From the NCBI RefSeq assembly GCF_002090115.1, contig NZ_BBRK01000004.1, forward strand, positions 372,001 through 436,000: a stretch of DNA of 64,000 bases, in the 5' to 3' direction. This DNA is from Demequina sp. NBRC 110054 (GTDB lineage: Bacteria > Actinomycetota > Actinomycetes > Actinomycetales > Demequinaceae). The notes beneath the pieces were generated by a model that worked only from the letters and a program-made list of their open reading frames with translations, did not search any database and was not told the origin of the DNA. Shown piece after piece: positions 44,072 through 51,918 of the stretch (the first letter of the stretch is position 1; each line of letters begins with the position of its first letter). Position numbers and translations under genes: made by a program.

Positions 44072-45091
44072 TCAGTCGAGCGCGTACGTCACCACGAGCG
44101 CGCGATGGTCGGCGCCGGTCAGAGACACGGTCTCCACGGACGATGCCGCCCATTCCAGGTCCCTTGCCATCACGTGGTCGATGGCCACGACGGGGAACGG
44201 AAGCCGACCCTCGGGGAACGTCGGCATGAACCCCGCACCCGCATCGTCCACGGCATCGACGAAGCCGTCCTCCTCGAGAGCACCGAGACCCGCGTGGTCA
44301 AGGGTCGCGTTGAGGTCGCCGACGATCATCATGGGGCCGTCGGTCTCGGCGGCCACCTTCCGCAGCTGTGCGAGATCCGACGACCAGGCCTCGTGATCGA
44401 ACAGCCCCGGGGCAGCTGGATGCGCCACGAGCACCGTGAACGGCTGGCCTCCGACCTCGGTCGTGGCATAGACCGTGTGGGAGACGAAGCCGTCGAGGAC
44501 CAGCTCCAGGTCGATGTCGGCCGCGGAGAAGAGCCCTGCTCCGCCGAACCCCTCGGCCGGGGTCGCCTTCCATGACGGCAGCGCGTCGGCGAGGCCCGCC
44601 GCGAGAAGCGCGTCGAGCGAGTCGGGCGTGAGCTCCTCGACAGCGAGCAGATCCACGCCCCGCTCGCGCACCAGCGCGACCACCTCGTCGGCGTCGACCT
44701 CACCGAACGTCGCGTTGACAGTCGCGACCGTGAGGGTGCTCCCCGGCCCGACCCCCTGAGCGTCGTAGTCCACGGCGGGATCCGAGGTGAACAGCGGGGC
44801 CACCCACGCAAGCGAGACGGCTGCGACGATCACGGACACCGCGAGCGCCCTGGGCGCACGCGCAATGGCCGCGGCGACCGCGAGCACGAGCCAGCCGAGC
44901 GTGAACCACGGTGTGAACGCGACAGCGTAGGCGAGAGGACCTGCCTCGACTCCCGTGAGGCGGGCCAGGAAGGGCACGAGCAGCGCCACCATCGCGACCA
45001 GCAGCACCTGCTCCCCCACGCCCAGGCGCGGCCGCGTCCTCCAGCCCCGCTGGGCCGACGCATCGTCCCTCACCGAATCCCCCTGATCCAT
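44072..45091 (-). CDS. Membrane-anchored endonuclease/exonuclease/phosphatase (EEP) family protein
   Basis: A 339-residue protein. After a short cytoplasmic start (MDQGDSVRDDASAQ) there are about three membrane spans (residues 30-105), then an EEP domain: TVATVNATFGEVDADEV, LLAVEELTPDSL, MMIVGDLNATLDH and the terminal TGADHRALVVTYALD with the catalytic His. The domain probably acts outside the membrane as a phosphodiesterase or nuclease. CATGAT six bases before ATG 45091 suggests a leaderless start. It interrupts the usual rpmG-hadA neighbourhood. Confidence 0.88.
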   Translation of the reverse strand: MDQGDSVRDDASAQRGWRTRPRLGVGEQVLLVAMVALLVPFLARLTGVEAGPLAYAVAFTPWFTLGWLVLAVAAAIARAPRALAVSVIVAAVSLAWVAPLFTSDPAVDYDAQGVGPGSTLTVATVNATFGEVDADEVVALVRERGVDLLAVEELTPDSLDALLAAGLADALPSWKATPAEGFGGAGLFSAADIDLELVLDGFVSHTVYATTEVGGQPFTVLVAHPAAPGLFDHEAWSSDLAQLRKVAAETDGPMMIVGDLNATLDHAGLGALEEDGFVDAVDDAGAGFMPTFPEGRLPFPVVAIDHVMARDLEWAASSVETVSLTGADHRALVVTYALD

Positions 45092-45097
45092 GCCGAG

Positions 45098-45103
45098 ATC
45101 ATG
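45098..45103 (-). promoter_or_regulatory. -10 hexamer CATGAT before the EEP gene
   Basis: CATGAT on the minus strand lies six bases before ATG 45091; leaderless pattern. Confidence 0.4.
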
Positions 45104-45143
45104 GCACGACCGCCTGACACCGAGGAGCGCCTGTGGACACGAC

Positions 45144-45177
45144 GAAGCCCCCACCCTGTTCCCAGGACGGGGGCTTC
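45144..45177 (-). terminator. Terminator after rpmG
   Basis: GAAGCCCCC and GGGGGCTTC form a 9-bp stem with a loop that may pair further, 29 bases past the rpmG stop on the minus strand. Confidence 0.75.
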
Positions 45178-45206
45178 GGTTCAGCAGCCTTGCGGCCGCG
45201 AAGCAG

Positions 45207-45371
45207 TTAGCGCGTCTCGCGGTGCGCGGTGTGCTTGCCGCACTTCGGGCAGAACTTGGAGAGCTCCACACGGTCGGGGTTGTTGCGACGGTTCTTGCGC
45301 GTGATGTAGTTGCGGTTCTTGCAGTCCACGCACGCGAGCGTGATCTTCGGGCGAACGTCGTTCTTTGCCAT
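45207..45371 (-). CDS. rpmG: 50S ribosomal protein L33
   Basis: A 54-residue L33 ([20 protein letters not shown] start). It contains four Cys (CVDC and CPKC), i.e. the zinc-binding form of L33. GGGAGAG lies upstream of the ATG. It follows tRNA-Met on the same strand, the usual actinobacterial tRNA-rpmG arrangement. Confidence 0.97.
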   Translation of the reverse strand: MAKNDVRPKITLACVDCKNRNYITRKNRRNNPDRVELSKFCPKCGKHTAHRETR

Positions 45372-45437
45372 GGGTCTCTCCCAGCCTTCGAGGACGCGCT
45401 CTACAGCGCGAAGGCCCGGAAGATCTCCGGGCCTCAG

Positions 45438-45511
45438 TAGCGAGGGCGGGGCTCGAACCCGCGACCTCACGATTATGAGTCGTGCGCTCTAACCAGCTGA
45501 GCTACCCCGCC
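45438..45511 (-). tRNA. tRNA-Met (CAT, elongator)
   Basis: 74 bases on the minus strand. The acceptor GGCGGGG pairs with CCTCGCT (two G-U pairs), D-arm GCTC-AGCTGGTTA-GAGC, anticodon loop CTCATAA with CAT, T-loop GGGTTCGAGCC, discriminator A. The first acceptor pair is a G-U match, unlike the mismatch of initiators, so this is the elongator. Confidence 0.93.
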
Positions 45512-45545
45512 ACGGTTCGACGCTCGTGAGAAGCGTCGAACTGAG

Positions 45546-45618
45546 AGCCCCGACAGGGAATCGAACCCTGGACCTTTTCCTTACCATGGAAACGCTCTGC
45601 CGACTGAGCTATCGGGGC
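45546..45618 (-). tRNA. tRNA-Thr (GGT)
   Basis: 73 bases on the minus strand. Acceptor GCCCCGA/TCGGGGC, D-arm GCTC...GAGC, anticodon loop ATGGTAA with GGT, T-loop GGGTTCGATTCC, discriminator T. It precedes tRNA-Met and rpmG in the same direction. Confidence 0.96.
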
Positions 45619-45725
45619 CAGCCGGAATAGGTTACACGCCACAGGGCCCGAATGCGAAATCGAGTCGCAGGGCCCGCTCGACCGCCGCATGCGCGCCCGG
45701 TCGGTCCGGTGTCGGACCCCTCTCC

Positions 45726-45731
45726 TAGAGT
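45726..45731 (+). promoter_or_regulatory. -10 hexamer TAGAGT of a leaderless promoter
   Basis: TAGAGT ends seven bases before ATG 45739, with no ribosome-binding site. Confidence 0.5.
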
Positions 45732-45738
45732 GTCGCTC

Positions 45739-47040
45739 ATGACCGAGTCCCTGTCAGCGGCGCAGGCGCGCCGGGTGTTCCTGAACGCCCAGTCGCTCGC
45801 GCGGAGGCGTCCCTCGCGACGGCCCCGCGCGGCGGACTTCCAGGCATACCTCGACGCTCAGGGCGTGCTGCAGCTCGACACCGTCAACGTGCTCGCGCGG
45901 GCGCACTACCTGCCGCTGTACTCGCGATTCGGGCCGTACTCGCGCGACGCGCTCGACTCGCACCTGTGGGGCGATCCGGAGGGCCACTCCGCGCACGCGT
46001 TCGAGCACTGGGGACACGAGGCGTCGGTCATGGCACGCGACCTGCTGCCCGAGATGCACCACCGCATGCGCGGCAGGACCAGCTGGAAGGCGCACACCCG
46101 CGAGCGGCTCGAGTCCGAGCGTCCGGGGCTGCTCGCCCAGGTGCGCGCCGCAGCCGAGGCCTCGGGCCCGGCGACCGCCGGCGACCTCCAGCACCTCGCG
46201 CCCCACGAGGGGCCGCGAGGCCCATGGTGGGACTCGACCCACGTCAAGGACGCGCTTGAGTACCTCTTCATCACCGGAGCGCTCGCGGCATCGCGCGGCC
46301 GACACTTCTCGCGCACGTACGACGCGACCACCCGGGCCTGGGGGCTCCCTCCCGCAGACGACGCGGAGGCCGGGTGGGGGCTGCCGGCCCGCGAGGCGCA
46401 TCAGCGGCTGTTCGACCGGGCGCTGTCCGCGACGGGCATCGGCACCGTCAAGGACCTGTGCGATCACTTCAGGCTGCCGCTGGCGCCGGGGGCGAGACAG
46501 GGCGGTGGCGAGGGCGGCAAGGCGTGGGCGGAGTCTGCGGTCGAACGAGGGATCGCGCGCTGGGTGTCCGTCGAAGACTGGAAGGAGCCCGCGCTGCTCG
46601 CGACCGCCGCGCCAGACGCCCCCGCGTGGCATCGTCCCGCGTCGGACCCTGGCCGCGCGACGGGCGCAGCCCTGCTGAGCCCCTTCGATCCCGCCGCATG
46701 GTTCAGGCCCCGCCTGCTGCGCATGTTCGGGATGGACTACCGGATCGAGATCTACACGCCCGAGCCCAAGCGCATCTACGGCTACTACTGCCTGCCTTTC
46801 CTGCTCGGCGACCAGATGGTCGGGCGCGCGGACCTCAAGGCGGACCGCAAGGCCCGCGCGCTGCTGGTGCAGGCCGCGTGGCGCGAGGAGCGCCCGGCGC
46901 CGGGCGCCAGGCGCCGGACGGACGACGAGATCGCGTCAGCCCTGCGGACCGAGCTGGACCTCATGGCGTCGTGGCTCGGACTGGACGAGGTTCGCATCGT
47001 CCCGCGCGGGAACCTCGCGCCCGCACTGGCCGACGCCTGA
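45739..47040 (+). CDS. Winged-helix DNA glycosylase of the YcaQ/AlkX (HTH_42) family
   Basis: A 433-residue protein of the HTH_42/YcaQ family. The LSAAQARRVFLNAQSLA start, HLWGDPEGHSAHAFEHWGHE and the long middle (LFITGALAASRGRHFSRTYD) are family-typical. Q55-L56-D57-region VLQLDTVNVLARAHYL holds the Q-hydrophobic-D motif known in the YcaQ subfamily, which unhooks interstrand DNA crosslinks. The C-terminal PFDPAAWFRPRLLRMFGMDY and YGYYCLPFLLGD also match. It likely removes bulky or crosslinked N7-alkyl lesions. A TAGAGT hexamer seven bases before the ATG suggests leaderless expression. Confidence 0.85.
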   Translation: MTESLSAAQARRVFLNAQSLARRRPSRRPRAADFQAYLDAQGVLQLDTVNVLARAHYLPLYSRFGPYSRDALDSHLWGDPEGHSAHAFEHWGHEASVMARDLLPEMHHRMRGRTSWKAHTRERLESERPGLLAQVRAAAEASGPATAGDLQHLAPHEGPRGPWWDSTHVKDALEYLFITGALAASRGRHFSRTYDATTRAWGLPPADDAEAGWGLPAREAHQRLFDRALSATGIGTVKDLCDHFRLPLAPGARQGGGEGGKAWAESAVERGIARWVSVEDWKEPALLATAAPDAPAWHRPASDPGRATGAALLSPFDPAAWFRPRLLRMFGMDYRIEIYTPEPKRIYGYYCLPFLLGDQMVGRADLKADRKARALLVQAAWREERPAPGARRRTDDEIASALRTELDLMASWLGLDEVRIVPRGNLAPALADA

Positions 47041-47053
47041 CTCGCGCGGGACG

Positions 47054-47878
47054 TCAGAGCACGGAGCGGGTCGCGGCCGCCGCGCGCGCCACGGCCTCCT
47101 CGAGCGGAAGCTCCAGGAACCACGGCGCAGGCATCTCGACGCCCCACGGACCCACGTAGCCGATCTCACGCAGCATCGTCACGAGCCCGCGCACGTCCCA
47201 CTCGCCCTCGCCCGGGAGCTCGCGCGCGGTGTTGGCATCGACGAGCATGTCGACACCCGGCTTCTTGGGACCGCGGCCGTCGCACAACTCGACCGCCATC
47301 ACATGCGCAGGGTCCAGAGCGGCGCGCAGCGTCTCGAGGGTCGAGCCGCCGCGGACCACGTGCCAGTAGTCGATGACGATGCCGCCGTTCGGGTGGCCCG
47401 CCCCCTGGACGAAGCGCGCGCCGTCCTCGACCGTGCGCAGGTGGGAGAACGGCAGGGGTTCGATCACGGCCTGCGCACCGATACCAGCGGAGCGCTCGGC
47501 GAAACGCACCCACGGGTCGCGCAGATCCCACAGGGGGCGCGACGGGTTGTCGAGGTCGGGCGCGGCCTTGATCTGCGTCGCCCCGATGCCCGCGGCGAGG
47601 GCGAACGCCTCGTCCAGCGCGCCCGCCGCATCGTCCTCCCACCAGTTCCACACGAGCTCGACCTGCCGGTGGGTGATCCCCAGGGAGTCCATCTCGGCGG
47701 CGATCGCGTCGAGGTCACGGCCTCGCAGGTCGCCGAAGAGGAAGTCGGCGCCCGAGAAGCCGTGGGCCGCGATGGTGCGCAGGCGCTCGATCGGCTCGTG
47801 CGGGCTCTTCGGGTCGTCCGCGAAGGGATCGATCGCGCCCGCGAAGGTCCAGCAGGTCGCGAGAAGGTCGTCGGTCAT
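47054..47878 (-). CDS. Sugar phosphate isomerase/epimerase (xylose-isomerase-like TIM barrel)
   Basis: A 274-residue TIM-barrel protein of the AP-endonuclease-2/xylose-isomerase-like family. Candidate metal ligands are the Glu in VELVWNWWED, E140-region AVIEPLPFSH, the Asp/His in IVIDYWHVVRG and the C-terminal WGVEMPAPWF. Such enzymes isomerise or epimerise sugars, hydroxypyruvate or inosose; the substrate here is unknown. It follows the MFS gene by 11 bases with AAAGGA upstream, so importer and isomerase probably form one small operon. Confidence 0.85.
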   Translation of the reverse strand: MTDDLLATCWTFAGAIDPFADDPKSPHEPIERLRTIAAHGFSGADFLFGDLRGRDLDAIAAEMDSLGITHRQVELVWNWWEDDAAGALDEAFALAAGIGATQIKAAPDLDNPSRPLWDLRDPWVRFAERSAGIGAQAVIEPLPFSHLRTVEDGARFVQGAGHPNGGIVIDYWHVVRGGSTLETLRAALDPAHVMAVELCDGRGPKKPGVDMLVDANTARELPGEGEWDVRGLVTMLREIGYVGPWGVEMPAPWFLELPLEEAVARAAAATRSVL

Positions 47879-47889
47879 GAGAGGTCCTT

Positions 47890-49113
47890 TCAGCGGGCCG
47901 TACGGGAGTCGTCCGCGTCGGCGAAGCGACCCGCGCCCGCGAATGCGGCCAGCGCGACCACGCCGAGCAGGACGGCGAAGACGATGCCGGTCCAGGTCAG
48001 CCCGACCGCGGTCGACAGCGCGCCCGCCGCGATCACCGGCACGGAGATGGACAGGTAGGAGACGAGGAAGTAGGCGGTGGTCACCTGCGTGCGCGAGTCG
48101 GGCGGAGTCGCCCCCGTCACCGCGCGCATGCCGGCCATGAACAGCAGCCCCTGCCCCGCGCCGCCGAGCGCCGACGAGGCGAGCAGCAGCGGCAGCGAGG
48201 TCGCCGCGAGCGCGACCACGAACAGCACCATGCTCACGGCCAGCGCCACGGCTCCGATCCGCACGAGCGAGCGGTCGGAGCGGCGCTTGAGGGAGATCTG
48301 CGCGACCGCGGACGCACCGAAGAACAGGAACGTCACGAAGCCCATGACTGCGGGGGCGCTGACGTCGAGAACGGACCCCATGAAGTTAGGCAGCAGAGCG
48401 GCGAAGATGCCCGACACCGCGAAGCCGGCGACCGCGCCCACGGAGGCCGTCGCGAACAGGCCACGCACCTCCGGGTGAAGGCGGGGCAGCCGCAGCCCGC
48501 GGGGAGCGTCCGGCCTGCGCCCACGCTCGCGCACCTGCCACAGGGCGACCACGCCGATCACGAGGAGCATCGCATGGACGACGAAGGGCGCGCGCAGCGG
48601 GGAGGACGCGACCTGCGCGACGGCGCCTGCCATGAGCATGCCGAGGCCGAGGCCGCCGATGTTCGACGCGGTCGCGAGCGAGGCCGCGAGCCGGGACTTG
48701 CCCTCGGGCGCGTTCTCGAGGACAACGACGGTGCCGGTCGCGGTGAGGATGCCCGCCGCGAGCCCGGACAGCACGCGCCCGACGAACAGCGGCCACAGGG
48801 CGTCGGACGCGAAGAACACCGCGGCCGAGGCGACCGACAGCACCAGGCCCGCGAGCAGCAGGGGGCGGCGGCCGAGTACGTCGGAGAGCGTGCCGAAGAG
48901 CACGAGCGAGGCGATCACCCCCGCCGCGTAGATCGCGTACAGCACGGTCGTGGTCGCGCTGCCGAATCCGAACCTGTCCTCATACAGCGGGTACAGCGGG
49001 GTCGGCATGGTCGTGCCCATCATCACGACCGCGAGGACGTACGACGCGGCGGCGAGGCTCAGCGCGGTCGCAGGTAGGGCGCGCGTCGAGGTCGCCGCGT
49101 CGGTGGTCGTCAT
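47890..49113 (-). CDS. MFS transporter
   Basis: A 407-residue MFS protein with twelve spans. It has the loop motif GTLSDVLGRRPLLLAG after span two and GRVLSGLAAGILTATGTVVV. AAGGAG lies before the ATG at 49113. It is first in a two-gene operon with the TIM-barrel isomerase. Two direct repeats of an 11-bp palindrome-like site (49141-49169) sit just upstream and could bind a repressor of unknown location. Confidence 0.88.
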   Translation of the reverse strand: MTTTDAATSTRALPATALSLAAASYVLAVVMMGTTMPTPLYPLYEDRFGFGSATTTVLYAIYAAGVIASLVLFGTLSDVLGRRPLLLAGLVLSVASAAVFFASDALWPLFVGRVLSGLAAGILTATGTVVVLENAPEGKSRLAASLATASNIGGLGLGMLMAGAVAQVASSPLRAPFVVHAMLLVIGVVALWQVRERGRRPDAPRGLRLPRLHPEVRGLFATASVGAVAGFAVSGIFAALLPNFMGSVLDVSAPAVMGFVTFLFFGASAVAQISLKRRSDRSLVRIGAVALAVSMVLFVVALAATSLPLLLASSALGGAGQGLLFMAGMRAVTGATPPDSRTQVTTAYFLVSYLSISVPVIAAGALSTAVGLTWTGIVFAVLLGVVALAAFAGAGRFADADDSRTAR

Positions 49114-49140
49114 GCAGGGGTGCTCCTTGAATCTCACACG

Positions 49141-49169
49141 CTGTCGTGCACGCACGCCGTGTCGTACAC
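49141..49169. promoter_or_regulatory. Two operator-like direct repeats upstream of the MFS gene
   Basis: CTGTCGTGCAC (49141-49151) and GTGTCGTACAC (49159-49169) match at 9 of 11 positions with 18-base periodicity; the second is itself a GTGT...ACAC inverted repeat. They lie 28-56 bases before the MFS start in the 267-base divergent region to the aminotransferase. In the remainder, A[TA]TGCATA[GC]C occurs twice (49253, 49279) in an AT-richer stretch. Confidence 0.5.
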
Positions 49170-49380
49170 GTGCGGTGCAAGCCGATCCGGGGCCCGGAAA
49201 TTCCCTCGAGGGCCTCTCCGCTCCCTTCTCGGACCACCCGCGGTGGGTGCGGATTGCATAGCGATGAGCGTTCCCAACAATGCATACCGTTCCAACGAGC
49301 GCCAGATTGATGCGGAATCGTTTGTTAAATCGCTGTTGCGGCGGTTGCCAATCGTCGGAGCATCCCGGACCATTGGACAC

Positions 49381-50763
49381 ATGGATCACACCGCGATGCA
49401 GGAGTCCGCGAAGCGGCATCTCTGGATGCACTTCACCGACCACACCCGCTACGAGAGCGCCGACGTCCCCATCATCGTGCGGGGCGAGGGCGCCTACATC
49501 TACGACGACAAGGGCAAGCGCTACCTCGACGGGCTCGCGGGCCTGTTCGTGAGCCAGGCCGGCCACGGCCGCACCGAGCTCGCCGAAGCCGCCGCGAAGC
49601 AGGCGCAGGAGCTCGCGTTCCACCCGATCTGGTCGTACGCGCACCCGCGTGCGATCGAGCTCGCGGAGCGGCTCGCGAGCCACGCCCCCGGCGACCTCAA
49701 CCGCGTGTTCTTCACCTCGGGCGGCGGCGAGGCCGTCGAGTCCGCGTGGAAGCTCGCGAAGAACTACTTCAAGCTCGTCGGCAAGCCGATGAAGCACAAG
49801 GTCATCAGCCGCGCGGTCGCGTATCACGGCACCACCCAGGGCGCGCTGTCGATCACCGGCCTGCCCGGCCTCAAGGCGCAGTTCGAGCCGCTCGTGCCGT
49901 CGACCTTCCGCGTGCCGAACACCAACATCTACCGCGCCGAGGAGATGACCGGCGGGCTGCTCGACGGCTCGGACCCGGAGGCCTTCGCCAAGTGGGCCGC
50001 CGACCAGATCGAGATCGCCATCCTCAACGAGGGCGCCGACACCGTCGCCGCGGTGTTCCTCGAGCCCGTGCAGAACGCTGGCGGCTGCTTCCCGCCGCCT
50101 CCCGGCTACTGGCAGCGCGTGCGCGAGATCTGCGACCGCTACGACGTGCTGCTCGTCTCGGACGAGGTCATCTGCGCGTACGGCCGCCTGGGCGAGATGT
50201 TCGGGGCGCTGCGCTACGACTACCTGCCCGACATCATCACGTCCGCCAAGGGCCTCACCTCGGGCTACGCCCCCATGGGCGCGATGATCGCCTCGGACCG
50301 CCTCATGGAGCCGTTCCTCGCCAAGGGCGAGATGTTCGCGCACGGCTATACGTGGGGCGGCCACCCGGTCGGCTCCGCGGTCGCGCTCGCGAACCTCGAC
50401 CTTTTCGAGCGCGAGGACCTGCTCGGCAACGTCCGCCGCAACGAGGACGCGTTCCTCGCGACGCTGTCCAAGCTGCTCGACCTGCCGATGGTCGGCAACG
50501 TCCGCGGCGCCGGCTACTTCTACGGCATCGAGCTCGTGAAGGACAGCGCCACCAAGGAGTCGCTCTCCGCGGAGGAGTGTGAGCGGATCCTCTACGGCTT
50601 CCTCTCCCCCGCGCTCTACGAGGCCGGGCTGTACTGCCGTGCCGACGACCGCGGCGACCCCGTCATCCAGCTCTCGCCGCCGCTCATCATCGGCCAGAAG
50701 GAGTTCGACGAGATGGAGTCGATCCTGCGCGACGTCATCACGCGGGCCCAGGCGCTGCTGTAG
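49381..50763 (+). CDS. Class III omega-aminotransferase (putrescine/diamine aminotransferase-like)
   Basis: A 460-residue PLP enzyme. It has YIYDDKGKRYLDGLAGLF, the GGGEAVESAWKLAKNYF cofactor loop, AYHGTTQGALSITGL, the Asp in LLVSDEVICAYGRLG and the Schiff-base Lys in ITSAKGLTSGYAPMG. The group includes SpuC-type polyamine:pyruvate aminotransferases and beta-alanine aminotransferases. ATG 49381 matches the usual N-terminus (MDHTAMQESAKRHLW); no strong ribosome site is visible. It lies opposite the pot operon with two terminators between. Likely first step of diamine use; exact substrate inferred. Confidence 0.88.
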   Translation: MDHTAMQESAKRHLWMHFTDHTRYESADVPIIVRGEGAYIYDDKGKRYLDGLAGLFVSQAGHGRTELAEAAAKQAQELAFHPIWSYAHPRAIELAERLASHAPGDLNRVFFTSGGGEAVESAWKLAKNYFKLVGKPMKHKVISRAVAYHGTTQGALSITGLPGLKAQFEPLVPSTFRVPNTNIYRAEEMTGGLLDGSDPEAFAKWAADQIEIAILNEGADTVAAVFLEPVQNAGGCFPPPPGYWQRVREICDRYDVLLVSDEVICAYGRLGEMFGALRYDYLPDIITSAKGLTSGYAPMGAMIASDRLMEPFLAKGEMFAHGYTWGGHPVGSAVALANLDLFEREDLLGNVRRNEDAFLATLSKLLDLPMVGNVRGAGYFYGIELVKDSATKESLSAEECERILYGFLSPALYEAGLYCRADDRGDPVIQLSPPLIIGQKEFDEMESILRDVITRAQALL

Positions 50764-50809
50764 CCCCATACGGGCCACGCCCGCTCGGCCCGCGCTTAAC
50801 ACGACGGGG

Positions 50810-50839
50810 AAGGGGACGATGCTGCGGCATCGTCCCCTT
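50810..50839. terminator. Terminator after the omega-aminotransferase
   Basis: A perfect 13-bp stem (AAGGGGACGATGC and complement) with a TGCG loop, followed by TCTC. It lies 46 bases after the stop. Confidence 0.88.
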
Positions 50840-50908
50840 TCTCATGCCCGGCCCCGCGCCGTCCGGGCCGCGGCGGGTCCCCAACCCGCGCATCGTCCTC
50901 GTCCTGCC

Positions 50909-51006
50909 ATGCACTCCGCACGGATCCGCGGCCAACCCGCGAGCGTGTCGACCCCTGATTGGGGCGTGTCGCCGGGGTGTCGCGCTCGGATCCGTGCGGA
51001 GTGCAT
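50909..51006. repeat. 98-bp element with perfect 19-bp terminal inverted repeats (MITE-like)
   Basis: ATGCACTCCGCACGGATCC (50909-50927) and its exact complement (50988-51006) flank a 60-base centre with GACCCCTGATTGGGGCGTGTC and three GTGTCG words. It sits between two terminators in the 330-base gap between convergent units. No coding frame of note. It resembles a small non-autonomous element or a long-stem structure. Confidence 0.8.
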
Positions 51007-51030
51007 ACGCGGCTGCGGGCGCGGACGCGA

Positions 51031-51065
51031 CGAGGGGGACGATGCCGCATGCATCGTCCCCCTCG
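51031..51065. terminator. Terminator of the pot operon (minus strand)
   Basis: A perfect 15-bp stem (CGAGGGGGACGATGC and complement) around a CGCAT loop, 28 bases past the last pot gene on the minus strand. It can also act on + strand read-through. Confidence 0.88.
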
Positions 51066-51093
51066 TGGAGCCCGTCTCAGTGAGGCGGTCCCC

Positions 51094-51918
51094 CTAGAAG
51101 GCAGCCGCCTTGCCCTTGGCCCGGCGACGCGACATGACCTCGCCGCCGATCACGACCGACAGCGCGATGATGAACATGAGCGTGCCGATCACGTTGACCT
51201 GCATCGGGATGGCGCGCTGCGCGGCACCCCACACGAACATCGGGAAGGTCACCGTGGTGCCCGAGTTGAGGTTCGTGATGATGAAGTCGTCGAACGACAG
51301 CGAGAACGCGAGCAGAGCGGCCGACAGGATGCCCGGGAACACCAGCGGGAAGGTGATGCGCCAGAACGTCTGCCACTCGTTCGCGTACAGGTCCGACGCG
51401 GCCTTCTCGAGGTTCGAGTCGAGCCCCGCGAGGCGCGACCTCACGGTCACGACGACGAACGAGATGTTGAACATGATGTGGGCGATGAGGATCGTCCAGA
51501 AGCCGAGCTGACCGCCGAAGCCCGCCGCCACGAACAGCGCGAGGAGCGACGAGCCCATGACGATCTCGGGAGTCGCCATCGGCAGGAACAGCATGAGGTT
51601 CATGGTCGAGCGGCCCTCGAAGCGGTGACGCACGAGCGCGAACGCCGCGAGCGTGCCGATCGTGGTCGACACGAGCGTCGACAGCAGGCCGATGCTGATG
51701 CTGACCTGGAGCGCCTCGCACATGCCCTGCGGCTCGCACGGGTTCAGCCAGTTGTCCCACGTGAACGCCTGGAACGTGTAGAGGTTCCGCGACTCCGAGG
51801 AGTCGTTGAACGACATCAGCGCGACGATCATGTTCGGGATGTACATGTAGATCAGCACGAGGATGCCCAGCGTGAGCATCAGGTGCTTGCCGATCCAGCT
51901 TCCGAGTCGGGTGATCAC
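51094..51918 (-). CDS. potC: Spermidine/putrescine ABC transporter permease PotC
   Basis: A 274-residue permease with about six spans. The EAA loop is EKAASDLYANEWQTFWRITFP (about residues 167-187), and SLSFDDFIITNLNSG matches the PotC-conserved region. Overlaps the PotB gene by four bases (51915-51918). Last gene of the potD-A-B-C operon. Confidence 0.9.
   Translation of the reverse strand: MITRLGSWIGKHLMLTLGILVLIYMYIPNMIVALMSFNDSSESRNLYTFQAFTWDNWLNPCEPQGMCEALQVSISIGLLSTLVSTTIGTLAAFALVRHRFEGRSTMNLMLFLPMATPEIVMGSSLLALFVAAGFGGQLGFWTILIAHIMFNISFVVVTVRSRLAGLDSNLEKAASDLYANEWQTFWRITFPLVFPGILSAALLAFSLSFDDFIITNLNSGTTVTFPMFVWGAAQRAIPMQVNVIGTLMFIIALSVVIGGEVMSRRRAKGKAAAF

Noticed and set aside
49120..49380. 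Upstream start for the omega-aminotransferase adding about 87 residues
   Set aside because: The extension covers operator-like repeats, has atypical composition, and family members start close to MDHTAMQESAKRHLW.
49114..50802. Long N-terminal extension of the MFS frame at 47890
   Set aside because: Antisense to the class III aminotransferase; the MFS N-terminus with AAGGAG at 49113 is clear.
50839..51061. Small frames translated from the region between the two terminators
   Set aside because: They run through inverted repeats and terminator stems and have no ribosome sites or coding composition; the DNA is better read as a repeat element.
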